A stretch of 64,000 nt of DNA from Streptomyces caniscabiei (GTDB lineage: Bacteria > Actinomycetota > Actinomycetes > Streptomycetales > Streptomycetaceae). The notes beneath the pieces were generated by a model. It searched no databases and was not told the origin of the DNA. It worked only from the letters and a program-made list of their open reading frames with translations. This document shows positions 48,354 to 57,453 of this stretch, one piece after another. The first letter of the stretch is position 1. Each line of letters starts with the position of its first letter. Location: assembly GCF_014930365.1 (NCBI RefSeq), contig NZ_JABXWI010000008.1, positions 372,001 to 436,000 on the forward strand, written 5' to 3'. The position numbers and the translations under genes are program-made.

Positions 48354-49945
48354 CAGGTACCGGCGTCACCGTCGATCTGCCGGTCTTCTTCGTCTTCCTC
48401 GTGTGCGCCCTGTTCCTCGTGATGTGGGCCGGACCGCAGCGGGGAACGGTGACAGAGTTCTACGTCAGCGACGGCCTCCTCAAGCCCGGGCACAACGGGG
48501 TCGCCCTGTTCGGCGACGTCATGTCCGCGGCGGCGCTCCTGGGCAGCCCCGGCCTGATCGCGCTCACCGGATACGACGGCACGCTCTCCGTGCTCGGCCC
48601 GGCCGTCTCGTGGATCGTCATCCTCCTCCTGGTGGCGGAGCGGTACCACAGCACCACCGAGTTCACCGTCGGCGACCGCCTCGCGCGGCGGCTGCGGTCC
48701 CGTCCGGTGCACCTCGCGGCGGGTGTCGCGACCCTCGTCGTCTGCCTCCTGTACCTGATCGCCCAACTCGTCGGAGCCAGTGCGCTCACGGTGGGGATCC
48801 TCGGCTCGGCCGGACGGGGCATGGAAGGGGCGGTGTCCGCCGGTCTCGGCGCGATGATGGTCCTCTACGTCGTCCTCGGCGGGATGCGGGCGGCCACGCT
48901 GGTCCAGACGGTCAAGGCGGTCCTCCTCGTCGGCGGCGGTGTCGGCCTGGCCGTGCTGATCCTCGCCAGGTTCGACTTCGACCCGGGCGCGCTGCTGAGC
49001 TCGGCCGCCCAGGGCAGCGGGCACGGGGACGACTTCCTGAGCCCGGGGCTCCGTTTCGGGGGCGGCGGATCGACCCGACTGGACTCCCTGAGCGAGCAGT
49101 TGGCCCTGTTGATCGGAGCCGGCGGCCTGCCGCACCTGCTGATGCGGATCAGCACCGTCCCCACGCCGAGCGGCGCACGCCGGTCGGTCCAGTACGCCGC
49201 CCTGCTGACCGTCGTGTTCTATCTGGCCGCGCTCGTGCTCGGCTTCGGGGCGGCGGCGCTCGTCGGCACCCAGACGATCGCGGCGGACAATCCCTCCGGC
49301 AACACGGCGGTGCTCCTCCTCGCGGCGGACATCGGTGGTTCTCTCCTGCTCACCGTGGTCGCCTGTCTGGCCTTCGCCACCGTCCTCGCCGTCGTGGCGG
49401 GCGTCACGCTCGCCGCCGCGACCTCCCTGGCCCACGACATCTACGGCGCCTTCCTCACCCGGGGCACGGCGACGGGGGAGCGCGAACTGTTCGTCGCACG
49501 CGCGGCGGCCGTGGTGGTCGGCACGGTCGCCACAGTGCTGGCCGTGTTCGCGCGCAGCCTCAACGTCTCGTTCCTCATCGGCCTGGCGTTCGCGGTGGCC
49601 GCCTCGGCGATCGTCCCCGCCCTGCTGTACGGCATGTACTGGAGGAAGTTCACCACCCGGGGCGCGACGTGGAGCATCTACGGCGGGCTGCTGACCTCCG
49701 TGACCCTGGTGGTGCTCTCGCCCCAGGTCTCGGGCAGCGCCACCGCGCTGCTGCCGCACCTCGACTTCGCGGTGTTCCCGTTGCGCAATCCGGGGCTCGT
49801 CGCGATCCCGGCCGGATTCCTCCTCGGCTGGCTGGGCTCCGTACTCCCCGGACCGGCGGGGCGTCCCGATGCCGTCGTCCGTCCGCCCACGGACGCGGAG
49901 GAACGCGGGGCCGCCGCGGGCAGCGAGGTCCGCCCTCGCGCGTGA
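48350..49945 (+). CDS. Solute:sodium symporter (ActP-like cation/organic acid symporter)
   Basis: This 531-residue SSS-family transporter shows about 13 hydrophobic segments and family stretches such as EFYVSDGLLKPGHNGVALFGDVMSAAALLG, the conserved TEFTVGDRLA region and LLIGAGGLPHLLMRISTVP. The paired DUF485 gene points to acetate or another short-chain monocarboxylate as substrate. The GTG start overlaps the preceding stop. The last 30 residues are a hydrophilic tail. The downstream XRE-cupin regulator is a possible controller. Confidence 0.88.
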   Translation: MTGTGVTVDLPVFFVFLVCALFLVMWAGPQRGTVTEFYVSDGLLKPGHNGVALFGDVMSAAALLGSPGLIALTGYDGTLSVLGPAVSWIVILLLVAERYHSTTEFTVGDRLARRLRSRPVHLAAGVATLVVCLLYLIAQLVGASALTVGILGSAGRGMEGAVSAGLGAMMVLYVVLGGMRAATLVQTVKAVLLVGGGVGLAVLILARFDFDPGALLSSAAQGSGHGDDFLSPGLRFGGGGSTRLDSLSEQLALLIGAGGLPHLLMRISTVPTPSGARRSVQYAALLTVVFYLAALVLGFGAAALVGTQTIAADNPSGNTAVLLLAADIGGSLLLTVVACLAFATVLAVVAGVTLAAATSLAHDIYGAFLTRGTATGERELFVARAAAVVVGTVATVLAVFARSLNVSFLIGLAFAVAASAIVPALLYGMYWRKFTTRGATWSIYGGLLTSVTLVVLSPQVSGSATALLPHLDFAVFPLRNPGLVAIPAGFLLGWLGSVLPGPAGRPDAVVRPPTDAEERGAAAGSEVRPRA

Positions 49946-50016
49946 GCGGCGTCGGACACATGTCACGGCGTGGTCAACGGTCCACCACCGGACGCTGAGC
50001 AGGGCCGCACCCCGCT

Positions 50017-50022
50017 TACAGT
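50017..50022 (+). promoter_or_regulatory. Candidate -10 of a leaderless promoter
   Basis: TACAGT lies seven bases upstream of the GTG start of the XRE-cupin gene. A weak -35 (CTGAGC at 49995-50000, spacer 16) is present. No ribosome-binding site is seen before the GTG, which is consistent with a leaderless mRNA. Confidence 0.4.
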
Positions 50023-50028
50023 GGTGGG

Positions 50029-50640
50029 GTGTCCTCAGGAAACGCCGTCGTCGCGCGCAATGTGCGCCGTCTCAGAGAGCAGCGGGGCCTGTCCCTGGCC
50101 GGGTTGGCCCGGGAGGCGGGCCTCGCCAAACAGACGCTGTCGAACCTGGAACAGGGCACCGGCAACCCCACCGTGGACACATTGTTCTCGATCGCCACCG
50201 CGTTGGGGGTGCCGGTCACCCGGCTGGTCGCCGAGCGCGAGCAGGTGATGACCGTTCAGCGGGGCGCCGACGTCGTCTGGAAGGAGCACGAGGGGTTCGC
50301 CACCCGGGCCCTCGACCATGTGTACGGCTCGGGTGTCATCGAGAACTACGTCGTCCGCGTCGCCCCCGACCGGGACGGCACGCGGAGGCCGGCCGAGCCG
50401 CACCCGGTGGGCACGTTGGAGCACCTGTACGTGATCAGCGGCCGGGTGCGGGTCGGCCCGGCGGACAGCCCGGTGGAGCTGTGCACCGGTGACTTCGTGC
50501 GCTACCCGGGCGACCGGCCGCATGTGTACGAGTCGCTGGAGGAGGAGAGCCTGGTGCACATCGTGGTGAGCGTGCCGCGTGTGCAGCCCGGCACCGGGGG
50601 CACGAACACGAGGCGGACCCACGGCGACGCCGGGCACTGA
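50029..50640 (+). CDS. XRE-family regulator with C-terminal cupin domain
   Basis: This 203-residue protein has an N-terminal HTH (about 8-62: VARNVRRLREQRGLSLAGLAREAGLAKQTLSNLEQGTGNPTVDTLFSIATALG). A cupin barrel follows (about 110-185: HPVGTLEHLYVISGRVRVG, TGDFVRYPGDRPHVYES). Such regulators bind small metabolites through the cupin and often control transport or catabolic genes nearby. Convergent with the IclR gene; the symporter upstream is its nearest neighbour. The GTG at 50029 lacks a ribosome-binding site. Confidence 0.87.
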   Translation: MSSGNAVVARNVRRLREQRGLSLAGLAREAGLAKQTLSNLEQGTGNPTVDTLFSIATALGVPVTRLVAEREQVMTVQRGADVVWKEHEGFATRALDHVYGSGVIENYVVRVAPDRDGTRRPAEPHPVGTLEHLYVISGRVRVGPADSPVELCTGDFVRYPGDRPHVYESLEEESLVHIVVSVPRVQPGTGGTNTRRTHGDAGH

Positions 50641-50700
50641 GCCGCTCGTCCGCCGGGCCGGAGGACGGGGTCGCCCCCGGGCGGCCGTGCCCCCGGCGCC

Positions 50701-51591
50701 CTACGGTGTCTGCCGCTGGGCCCGGGCGGCGGCGTTGATCGCACGCGCCGCCTCGTAGGCCACGCGACGCAGGGCGGGGGCGAAGCGGGCCCGGTCGAAA
50801 CGGTGGTCCGCGCCGGCGACGGAGAGCGCCGCGACCGGCCGACCCGCGGGCCCCATGACGGGGACGGCGACACAGGTGAGGCCGAGGGTGGCCTCCTGGC
50901 GGTCGTACGCGATGCCGTCCCGGCGGATGCGCTGCAACTCGGCGCGGAAGGCGGTGGGGTCGGTGATCGTGTAGTCGGTGAGCTTCGGCAGCCCCGCCGC
51001 GACCGCCGCCTCCATGGCATCGTGGTCGAAGGCCAGCAGGGCCTTGCCGACGGCGGTGCAGTACGCGGGCAGCCGGGCGCCGATGCGCGAGGGGGAGCGG
51101 GTGGCGCGGTGCCCGTGGATCTTGTTGACGTACACGATGTCGGTGTCGTGCAGCACCGCGAGGTGAACGGTCTCCTGAGTCAGCACATACAGGTCCGCGA
51201 GATGGGGCAGCAGTCGTTCGCGCAGCAGCAGGGAGGTCGGGCCGTAGACCCGGGTGCCGATGTCGAAGAGCTGGGCGCCCAGCCGGTAGTCGCTGCCGAC
51301 CCGCTCGACCAGGTCGTTGCGCTGGAGGATGCCCAACAGCCGGAAGGCGGTCGACTTGGTGAGACGGGTACGGCGGGCCAACTCGCTCACGCCGATCTCC
51401 CGGTCCTCCTCGGCCAGCGACTTCAGCAGGACGAGCGCCTTGTCGACCGCGGTCCGCTGATCGGACGGGGCCGTCGGCGCCTGGGCGCGCGGACCGTCCG
51501 CGAGCGGACCCTGGGCGAGGGAGGGATCTGCGAGCGAGGCGTCGGTGAGGGCACTCTCGACGAGGTCGGGCGTGGGGGAGTGAACTGACAT
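50701..51591 (-). CDS. IclR-family regulator of the aromatic cluster
   Basis: This 296-residue regulator has a disordered Ala/Pro/Asp-rich N-terminus (about 1-45). The winged helix is at about 46-105 (AVDKALVLLKSLAEEDREIGVSELARRTRLTKSTAFRLLGILQ). An IclR effector-binding domain follows (about 120-290: RLPAYCTAVGKALLAF, GIAYDRQEATLGLTCVAVPV). IclR members control many aromatic pathways and bind palindromes near their targets. The gene diverges from the ring-hydroxylating dioxygenase. GGGAGCCCGCC precedes the ATG. Confidence 0.9.
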   Translation of the reverse strand: MSVHSPTPDLVESALTDASLADPSLAQGPLADGPRAQAPTAPSDQRTAVDKALVLLKSLAEEDREIGVSELARRTRLTKSTAFRLLGILQRNDLVERVGSDYRLGAQLFDIGTRVYGPTSLLLRERLLPHLADLYVLTQETVHLAVLHDTDIVYVNKIHGHRATRSPSRIGARLPAYCTAVGKALLAFDHDAMEAAVAAGLPKLTDYTITDPTAFRAELQRIRRDGIAYDRQEATLGLTCVAVPVMGPAGRPVAALSVAGADHRFDRARFAPALRRVAYEAARAINAAARAQRQTP

Positions 51592-51987
51592 GGCGGGCTC
51601 CCGGAACTGTGCGGATGCAGCCATCAAAATGGACGCGCGTCCAATGTAGAGGGCCCTTTGCGGGTTGTAAACGGGCGGGGACGTTCCGTCGACCGCACCG
51701 CGTCGGCGTGCCGCATCACGGCACGGCGGCTGGGCCGAGCCTTCACGCCTGGAGTCTGCTGAGCCCATGCACCGACTCGACACCGCGGCGCCGACGCTCC
51801 GCTCAGCGGCCCCTGCGCCCCGGCACGCAGGCGCCGCGCGACCTGGGGAGTCGGGTGGTCCGGCGGTCCCGCGCCGCGGGTCCGCGCGACCGGTCCACGC
51901 ACCGGCACCCGCACCCCCGCGCCCACCCGTACCCGTAGCGCCCGACCGCTCCGCCCCGGTCCCGACCCGTGCCGAGGAGGCCCGGCG
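51592..51987. promoter_or_regulatory. 396-bp divergent control region with IclR-type operator
   Basis: The gap separates the IclR gene from the dioxygenase operon. At 51630-51643 TGGACGCGCGTCCA is a perfect 14-bp palindrome, of a kind expected for IclR dimers. The rest (51660-51973) shows no convincing gene; GAGGAGG at 51974-51980 is the ribosome-binding site of the dioxygenase. Confidence 0.6.
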
Positions 51988-53310
51988 ATGACTTCCCCGC
52001 CCGTACGGCCCCGGGACCGGCTCGCCGGGGTGCCGCGCCCGTCCGTGGACGTCAGCGCCTACGTCGACCCCGACCACGGGCTGATCGACCGCACGATCTT
52101 CAGCGACCCGGCGCTGTACCAGCAGGAGCTGCGCCGGGTCTTCGCCCCGAGTTGGCTGTTCCTCGCCCACGAGAGCCAGTTCCGCAAGCCCGGTGACTTC
52201 TTCACCACCTACATGGGCGAGGACCCGGTCATCGTCGCGATGGGGCGGGACCGGCGGCTGCGGGCCTTCCTCAATGCCTGCCGGCACCGCGGGATGCGGC
52301 TCTGCCGGGCCGACGCGGGCGCCACCAAGGCGTTCACCTGCAGCTACCACGGCTGGTCGTACGACACCTCGGGCAAGCTCGTCAACGTACCCAACCAGGG
52401 CGACTACCCGGACCACTTCGCACAGGACCGGTGGGGGCTGGTCGAGGTCGCCCAACTCGACTCGTACAAGGGCCTCGTCTTCGCCACCTGGAACCCCGAC
52501 GCGCCGCCGCTCGTCGAGGCGCTGGGTGGGATGACCTGGTACATGGACGCGATGCTCGACCGCGACCCGGAGGGCACCGAGGCCGTCGGCGGCGTGCACA
52601 AGTGGGTGCTGGAGGGCAACTGGAAGCTGGCGGCCGAGCAGTTCGCCTCCGACTGGTACCACGTCAACATCTCGCACGCCTCCGCGCTGATGGTCATGTC
52701 GCCGACCGGCAAGGGGCCCAAGGCGGAGATCGTGCAGACCCCCGGACGGCAGTACACCGACCCGCTCGGGCACGGACACGGCTTCCCGACCCACCCCAAG
52801 AGCCGCTTCGACGACCGGATCGTGCACGCCCACTACGACTACGAGGCACTGCGCGAACGGCTCGGCGACGCCCGGGTGGAAGGGCCGATGACCACCGGCC
52901 ACGCCACCGTCTTCCCCAACTTCTCCTACCTTCCGGTCAACGGCTCCGTACGGGTCTGGCACCCCAAGGGCCCGGACCGGATGGAGGTCTGGGCCTGGAC
53001 GCTGGTCGACAGGTCGATGCCGGACGAGGTGAAGGACGCCCAACGGCTCTACAACCTGCGCACGTTCGGGCCCACCGGCATCTTCGAACAGGACGACGGC
53101 GAGAACTGGAGCGAGTGCCAGGCCACCGCCCACGGGTTCGTCTCCGGCTCGATGACCCTCAACTACCAGATGGGCCTGGGCCTGGAGACCGAGGACGGCG
53201 TCCATCCGGGCACCACCGGCCGCCTCTACACCGACGGCGCCGCCCGCGGCCTGTACGCGCGCTGGCGCGACCTGATGAACACACCCGCCTGGCACGAGAA
53301 GGACACCTGA
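51988..53310 (+). CDS. Rieske ring-hydroxylating dioxygenase, alpha subunit
   Basis: This 440-residue subunit catalyses cis-dihydroxylation of an aromatic ring. The Rieske cluster ligands are C98-x-H100 (NACRHRG) and C118-x2-H121 (TCSYHGWSYD). The mononuclear iron ligands are D222, H225 and H230 in ASDWYHVNISHAS, with a C-terminal acidic ligand in DDGENWSECQ. The ATG at 51988 follows GAGGAGG. The layout with linked beta subunit, ferredoxin and reductase indicates a three-component enzyme like HcaE/BphA. The substrate cannot be read from sequence, but the downstream meta pathway fits phenylpropionate or cinnamate. Confidence 0.92.
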   Translation: MTSPPVRPRDRLAGVPRPSVDVSAYVDPDHGLIDRTIFSDPALYQQELRRVFAPSWLFLAHESQFRKPGDFFTTYMGEDPVIVAMGRDRRLRAFLNACRHRGMRLCRADAGATKAFTCSYHGWSYDTSGKLVNVPNQGDYPDHFAQDRWGLVEVAQLDSYKGLVFATWNPDAPPLVEALGGMTWYMDAMLDRDPEGTEAVGGVHKWVLEGNWKLAAEQFASDWYHVNISHASALMVMSPTGKGPKAEIVQTPGRQYTDPLGHGHGFPTHPKSRFDDRIVHAHYDYEALRERLGDARVEGPMTTGHATVFPNFSYLPVNGSVRVWHPKGPDRMEVWAWTLVDRSMPDEVKDAQRLYNLRTFGPTGIFEQDDGENWSECQATAHGFVSGSMTLNYQMGLGLETEDGVHPGTTGRLYTDGAARGLYARWRDLMNTPAWHEKDT

Positions 53311-53672
53311 TGAGCACCCACACGAGCGGCACCGCCGTACGCGTCGCCACCGTCGGCGACATCGAGGACGGCGAAGCCCTGAGGGTGCCCGCCGACACCA
53401 GCGGGCACGGCGAGGCGATCGCCGTCTTCCACGACGGCGGCGCCTACTACGCCCTCGACGACACCTGCTCGCACGGCCAGGCGTCCCTGTCCGAGGGCTG
53501 GATCGAGGACGGCGAGGTCGAGTGCCCGCTGCACAGCGCCCGCTTCTGTCTGACATCGGGCGAACCGCAGTGCATGCCCGCCACCGTCGCCGTGCGCACC
53601 CACCACGTCGAGGTCCGCGACGACGGCATCTGGCTCCACCCCGGCCGGCCCCACGAGCGGACCGGCGAATGA
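53310..53672 (+). CDS. Rieske ferredoxin of the dioxygenase system
   Basis: This 120-residue protein carries a [2Fe-2S] Rieske site: CSHGQASLSEGWIEDGEVECPLHSARF is split into CSHG and CPLHSARF pairs. It shuttles electrons from the reductase at 53669 to the alpha subunit. The ATG shares the last base of the previous stop (TGATG), and its TGA overlaps the reductase start, so the three electron-transfer genes are translationally coupled. It is shorter than the alpha subunit and lacks a signal peptide. Confidence 0.93.
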   Translation: MSTHTSGTAVRVATVGDIEDGEALRVPADTSGHGEAIAVFHDGGAYYALDDTCSHGQASLSEGWIEDGEVECPLHSARFCLTSGEPQCMPATVAVRTHHVEVRDDGIWLHPGRPHERTGE

Positions 53673-54895
53673 GCCCGCCGCCCGCCCGGCTCCGGCGGAT
53701 CGCCGTCGTCGGCGCGGGCCCCGCCGCCGTCTCCACCTGCGACGCGCTGCGTGCCCAGGGGTACGACGGAGAGTTGCTCCTGCACTCCGCCGAGCCAGGC
53801 CTGCCGTACGACAGGCCCCCGCTCAGCAAGGACGTCCTGCTCGGCAAGGCCCGGCGCGCGGACGTCCTGCTGCGGCCCGAACGGTGGTACGAGGAGCAGC
53901 GCGTCCAGGTGCGTGAGGGCGCCCGGGTCCGCGCGATCCGCCCCCACTCGGGCGGGGTCGAACTGGCCGACGGCACGGTCGCCGGGGCCGACCGGATCGT
54001 GCTGGCCACGGGAGGCACGCCACGCCCGCTGCCGGTGCCCGGCGGCGACGACCCGGCCGTCCACACGCTGCGCACCTGGGAGGACGCCGAACGTCTCCGG
54101 GAACGGCTGCTGCCCGGCGCCAGGGTGACCGTCGTCGGGGCGGGCCTGATCGGCGCCGAGACCGCCGCCGTCGCCGTGGCCCTGGGCTGCCGGGTCACCC
54201 TCGTCGACCCCGTGCCGGTGCCGCTGGCCGCGGTCGTCGGCGGCGACATCGCGGGCGCGCTGCACCGCAGGCACGCCACCGAGGGCATCGAGGTGGTCAC
54301 CGCCGGGGTCACGAGCGTCGATCGTGGCCCCCGAGGGCTCCGGGTACAGCTCACCGGCCACGAGGGCCCCCTGACCGCCGACCTGCTGGTGGCCGGCATC
54401 GGCATCCGCCCGGCCACGGAGGCGGCCGAGGCGGCCGGGCTGCGCGTCGACAACGGCGTCGTCGTCCACCCCGGGCAGCGCACGTCCCACCCGAACGTCT
54501 TCGCCGTCGGCGACGTGGCCCGCCCCGACGGCCACCGCGTACGCCACGAGCACTGGGAGGCCGCCCAACGGGACGGCGAAGCCGCCGCCCTGGGCATCCT
54601 CGGCCGCCCGGCGCCGGACCCGGGCGCGCCCTGGTTCTGGTCCGACCGGCACGGCTCGCGCCTGGAGGCGGTCGGCACCATGGCTGACGCCGGGCGGCAC
54701 GTCCTGCGCGGCGACCCCGACAGCGGTGCCTTCACCGCCTTCGGCCTGCGCGGAGACCGCCTGGTCGCGGCCGCCGCCGTCGACCGCGCCCGGGACATCA
54801 AGGCCGCCCGGCGCCTCATCGACCGCGGGGTCCCGCTGTCCGCCGCGGAGCTGGCCGACGAGCACACCGACCTACGAGCCCTGCTCAGGCGATGA
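53669..54895 (+). CDS. Ferredoxin reductase (FAD/NADH) of the dioxygenase system
   Basis: This 408-residue flavoprotein has FAD motif IAVVGAGPAAVSTCDALRAQGY and NADH motif VTVVGAGLIGAETAAVAVALG. The FAD-binding GDVARPDG segment (VFAVGDVA) lies near the end. It belongs to the BphA4/HcaD-like single-chain reductases and passes NADH electrons to the Rieske ferredoxin. The ATG overlaps the ferredoxin stop as ATGA. A C-terminal domain (about 320-408) is of the usual type. The beta-subunit gene follows after 104 bases. Confidence 0.93.
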   Translation: MSPPPARLRRIAVVGAGPAAVSTCDALRAQGYDGELLLHSAEPGLPYDRPPLSKDVLLGKARRADVLLRPERWYEEQRVQVREGARVRAIRPHSGGVELADGTVAGADRIVLATGGTPRPLPVPGGDDPAVHTLRTWEDAERLRERLLPGARVTVVGAGLIGAETAAVAVALGCRVTLVDPVPVPLAAVVGGDIAGALHRRHATEGIEVVTAGVTSVDRGPRGLRVQLTGHEGPLTADLLVAGIGIRPATEAAEAAGLRVDNGVVVHPGQRTSHPNVFAVGDVARPDGHRVRHEHWEAAQRDGEAAALGILGRPAPDPGAPWFWSDRHGSRLEAVGTMADAGRHVLRGDPDSGAFTAFGLRGDRLVAAAAVDRARDIKAARRLIDRGVPLSAAELADEHTDLRALLRR

Positions 54896-54999
54896 CCCCG
54901 CCCGCAGAGCTGTGCCGTCCCCCGGCACACACGCTCCCCGAGCCCCGCGCCCCGCGCTGGAATGCCCACACGCAGTGAGGTCCGCAGGAGGAACCACCG

Positions 55000-55566
55000 A
55001 TGACCACGCACGCACCGGAGCCCGCCGTCGCCGGGACGGAAGCGGCCGTCGACGCCGACGTCCGGCTGCACTTCGAGGTGCAGCGGCTGTACGCCCACGA
55101 GGCGCGACTGCTCGACCAGCACCGCTACGCGGACTGGCTGGAACTCTTCACGGAGGATCTGCACTACTGGGCGCCGGTGCGCACCAACCGGCTGCGGCGC
55201 CAGCAGGCGCTGGCCGACGGGACGCCCGGCGAGGTGGCGATCTTCGACGAGACCAGGGCGAGCCTCGCCTGGCGGATCCGCCGCTTCGACTCGGGCATGG
55301 CCTGGGCCGAGGACCCGCCGTCCAGGTCCCGGCACCTGATCACCAACGTCATGGTCCGTGCCGCCGAGGAGCCGGGGGAGTACGTCGCCGAATCGGCCTT
55401 CCTCTGCTACCGCAACCGCCTGGAGCGCGAGGTCGACCTCTACGCCGGCGGACGCACCGACCTGCTGCGCCGCGACCCGCACCACGGACGGCTGCTGATC
55501 GCCCGCCGCACGATCCTGCTCGACCAGAACGTCCTGCTCGCCAAGAACATCAGCACGTTCCTCTGA
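55000..55566 (+). CDS. Ring-hydroxylating dioxygenase beta subunit
   Basis: This 188-residue protein has the small SnoaL/NTF2-like fold of dioxygenase beta subunits: FEVQRLYAHEARLLDQHRYADWLELFTEDLHYWAPVR, SRSRHLITNV and LLARRTILLDQNVLLAKNISTFL-type ends. It forms the alpha3-beta3 hexamer with the alpha subunit. It is placed after the electron-transfer genes, whereas in the classical hca and bph operons it directly follows the alpha gene. GCAGGAGGAACC precedes the ATG. Confidence 0.9.
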   Translation: MTTHAPEPAVAGTEAAVDADVRLHFEVQRLYAHEARLLDQHRYADWLELFTEDLHYWAPVRTNRLRRQQALADGTPGEVAIFDETRASLAWRIRRFDSGMAWAEDPPSRSRHLITNVMVRAAEEPGEYVAESAFLCYRNRLEREVDLYAGGRTDLLRRDPHHGRLLIARRTILLDQNVLLAKNISTFL

Positions 55567-55662
55567 CTGACTGACTGACTGGCCCGAAGCCGAAGCCGAA
55601 GCCGAAGCCGCCTCGCCGAAAGCCGCACAGCCGGACGAACGAACAACCGGATGAACGAACAA
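55563..55662 (+). repeat. Three adjacent simple repeats after the beta-subunit gene
   Basis: CTGA repeats 4.5 times (55563-55580, including the stop of the beta gene), CCGAAG four times (55584-55607), and a 16-bp unit starting CCGGA(C/T)GAACGAACAA twice (55631-55662). The stop codon TGA falls inside the first repeat, and TGA occurs in several frames there. Confidence 0.75.
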
Positions 55663-55676
55663 CCGGGAGACCTGTC

Positions 55677-56543
55677 GTGACCACAGACCAGACCGAAGAG
55701 CCGAAGCTCGTCGAGCACACCGTGCGGACCACGCTCGGGCCCGTCGCGGTCAGCGAGACCGGCGAGGGGCCGACGCTGGTGATGCTGCACGGCGGCGGTC
55801 CCGGTGCGAGCGCGGTCGCCAACTACCACCAGAACCTGCCCGCCCTCGCCCCCCGCTTCCGCGTGGTCCTCCCCGACCAGCCCGGCTTCGGCGGCAGTTA
55901 CCGGCCCACCGAGGCGGACCTCGACGCCCGCAGCATCACCGAGATCACCGTCGACGCGCTGCTGCAGACCCTCGACACCCTCGGCATCGACCGCTTCCAC
56001 CTGCTCGGCAACAGCCTCGGCGGCGCCGCGGCCATCGCCACCGCCCTCGAAGTCCCCGAGCGGGTCGAGAAGTTGGTGCTGATGGCACCCGGCGGCGGCT
56101 GGCTGCCCTCCGGCCCGACCCCGACCGAGGGGCAGAAGGCGATGTTCCGCTACTACAACGGTGAGGGCCCGACACCGAAGAAGATGCGGGACTTCATCGG
56201 CGTGATGACCGCCGAGCCCAAACGCTGGGCGGACACCGCCCAGGCCCGCTACGAGGCCTCGCTCGACGAGTCCCACATCGCCTTCTACCACGCCTACAAC
56301 GCGGCCTTCGCCAAACGTCACGGCATGGACCCGCTCTGGCAGCGCGTCCACCGCATCGAAGCTCCCACCCTCCTGCTCTGGGGCCGGGACGACCGCACCA
56401 TCACCCTCGACGGCGCACAGCTGATGCTCAAGCAGATCCGTGACGTCCGGCTGCATGTGTTCGGCGGCTGCGGCCACTGGGTGCAACTGGAGCGCCGGGC
56501 CGCGTTCGAACGCCTGGTCACCGACTTCCTCGAGGAGGCCTGA
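55677..56543 (+). CDS. Alpha/beta hydrolase, meta-cleavage C-C hydrolase type
   Basis: This 288-residue protein matches MhpC/BphD/HsaD enzymes that split the ring-cleavage product. HGGGPGASAVANYHQN is the oxyanion-hole region, GNSLGGAAA holds the Ser nucleophile, WGRDDRTI the Asp and GGCGHWVQLE the His. The GTG at 55677 follows GGGAG. It belongs to the same strand and group as the dioxygenase, so it would act after the ring-opening dioxygenase encoded at 61037. Substrate size is not determined. Confidence 0.9.
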   Translation: MTTDQTEEPKLVEHTVRTTLGPVAVSETGEGPTLVMLHGGGPGASAVANYHQNLPALAPRFRVVLPDQPGFGGSYRPTEADLDARSITEITVDALLQTLDTLGIDRFHLLGNSLGGAAAIATALEVPERVEKLVLMAPGGGWLPSGPTPTEGQKAMFRYYNGEGPTPKKMRDFIGVMTAEPKRWADTAQARYEASLDESHIAFYHAYNAAFAKRHGMDPLWQRVHRIEAPTLLLWGRDDRTITLDGAQLMLKQIRDVRLHVFGGCGHWVQLERRAAFERLVTDFLEEA

Positions 56544-56546
56544 GCC

Positions 56547-57404
56547 ATGGGCAGGGGATGGCTGGAGAACGACGTCGCCCTGATCACCGGCGGAGGCTCC
56601 GGCATCGGCCGCGCCGTCGCCCTGCGCTACCTCGCCGAGGGCGCCCGCGTCGCGGTCTTCGGCCGCACGGCCGCGCAACTGGAGGAGGTGGTGCGCGCCG
56701 CCGGCGACCTGGGGGACCGAGTACTGCCCCTCACCGGCGACGTACGCAGCCCGGACGACCTGCACCGGGCGGTGGAGACGACCGTCGAACGGCTCGGCAA
56801 ACTCGACATCCTCGTCCCCAACGCCGGTATCTGGGACTACCACCGCAGTGTGACCCGCCTGTCGGGCAAGGAACTCGCCGCGGCCTTCGACGAGATCTTC
56901 GCGATCAACGTCAAGGGATACGCGCTCGCCGTGGAGGCCGCCTGGCGCGAGCTGGTCGCCACGCGCGGCAGCATCGTGATGACCCTGTCGAACGCCTCCC
57001 TGCACACCGACGGCGGCGGCTCCCTCTACACCGCCAGCAAGCACGCCTGCCTCGGCCTGCTGCGCCAGTTCGCCTTCGAACTGGCACCGAGCGTCCGCGT
57101 CAACGGAGTCGCCGTCGGCGGTATGCGCACCCAACTGCGCGGCCCCGAGAGCCTCGGCCTGCACCACCGCACACTCGCCGCGTCCTTCGCCAGGAACGAG
57201 GAGGCCCAGGCCCTCTCCGGCGAGACGCCGCCACCACTGATCCCGCTGTACGACTCCAGCGTTGAACCGGAGGACTTCACCGGTCCGTATGTCCTGCTGG
57301 CCTCCCGCACCGACAGCGGCACCGTCACCGGTGCCGTGATCCCCGCCGACGGCGGCATCGCCGTACGCGGATTCCGCGCCCCCGCCGGCGGCGCGGGCCT
57401 GTGA
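56547..57404 (+). CDS. cis-Dihydrodiol dehydrogenase, SDR family (HcaB/BphB type)
   Basis: This 285-residue short-chain dehydrogenase oxidises the dihydrodiol formed by the ring-hydroxylating dioxygenase to a catechol. The cofactor site reads ALITGGGSGIGRAVALRY, followed by DILVPNAGIWDYHRSV. The catalytic group is the Ser in LSNASLHTDGGG with YTASKHACLG. The NAD-preferring acidic residue and the WDYHRS active-site feature resemble HcaB/BphB. It lies three bases after the hydrolase stop. Confidence 0.9.
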   Translation: MGRGWLENDVALITGGGSGIGRAVALRYLAEGARVAVFGRTAAQLEEVVRAAGDLGDRVLPLTGDVRSPDDLHRAVETTVERLGKLDILVPNAGIWDYHRSVTRLSGKELAAAFDEIFAINVKGYALAVEAAWRELVATRGSIVMTLSNASLHTDGGGSLYTASKHACLGLLRQFAFELAPSVRVNGVAVGGMRTQLRGPESLGLHHRTLAASFARNEEAQALSGETPPPLIPLYDSSVEPEDFTGPYVLLASRTDSGTVTGAVIPADGGIAVRGFRAPAGGAGL

Positions 57405-57453
57405 CCCGCAGCGAGGAACGTCTCGCCCGACAGCCATCGAAGGAGCCGCCGTC

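Noticed and set aside
50641..50700. Terminator between the XRE-cupin and IclR genes
   Set aside because: The gap is GC-rich with several weak self-pairings, but no single stem is convincing.
50701..55662. A 1653-residue minus-strand frame
   Set aside because: Only its last 296 codons are the real IclR gene; the rest is antisense to the dioxygenase genes with no signal or domain.
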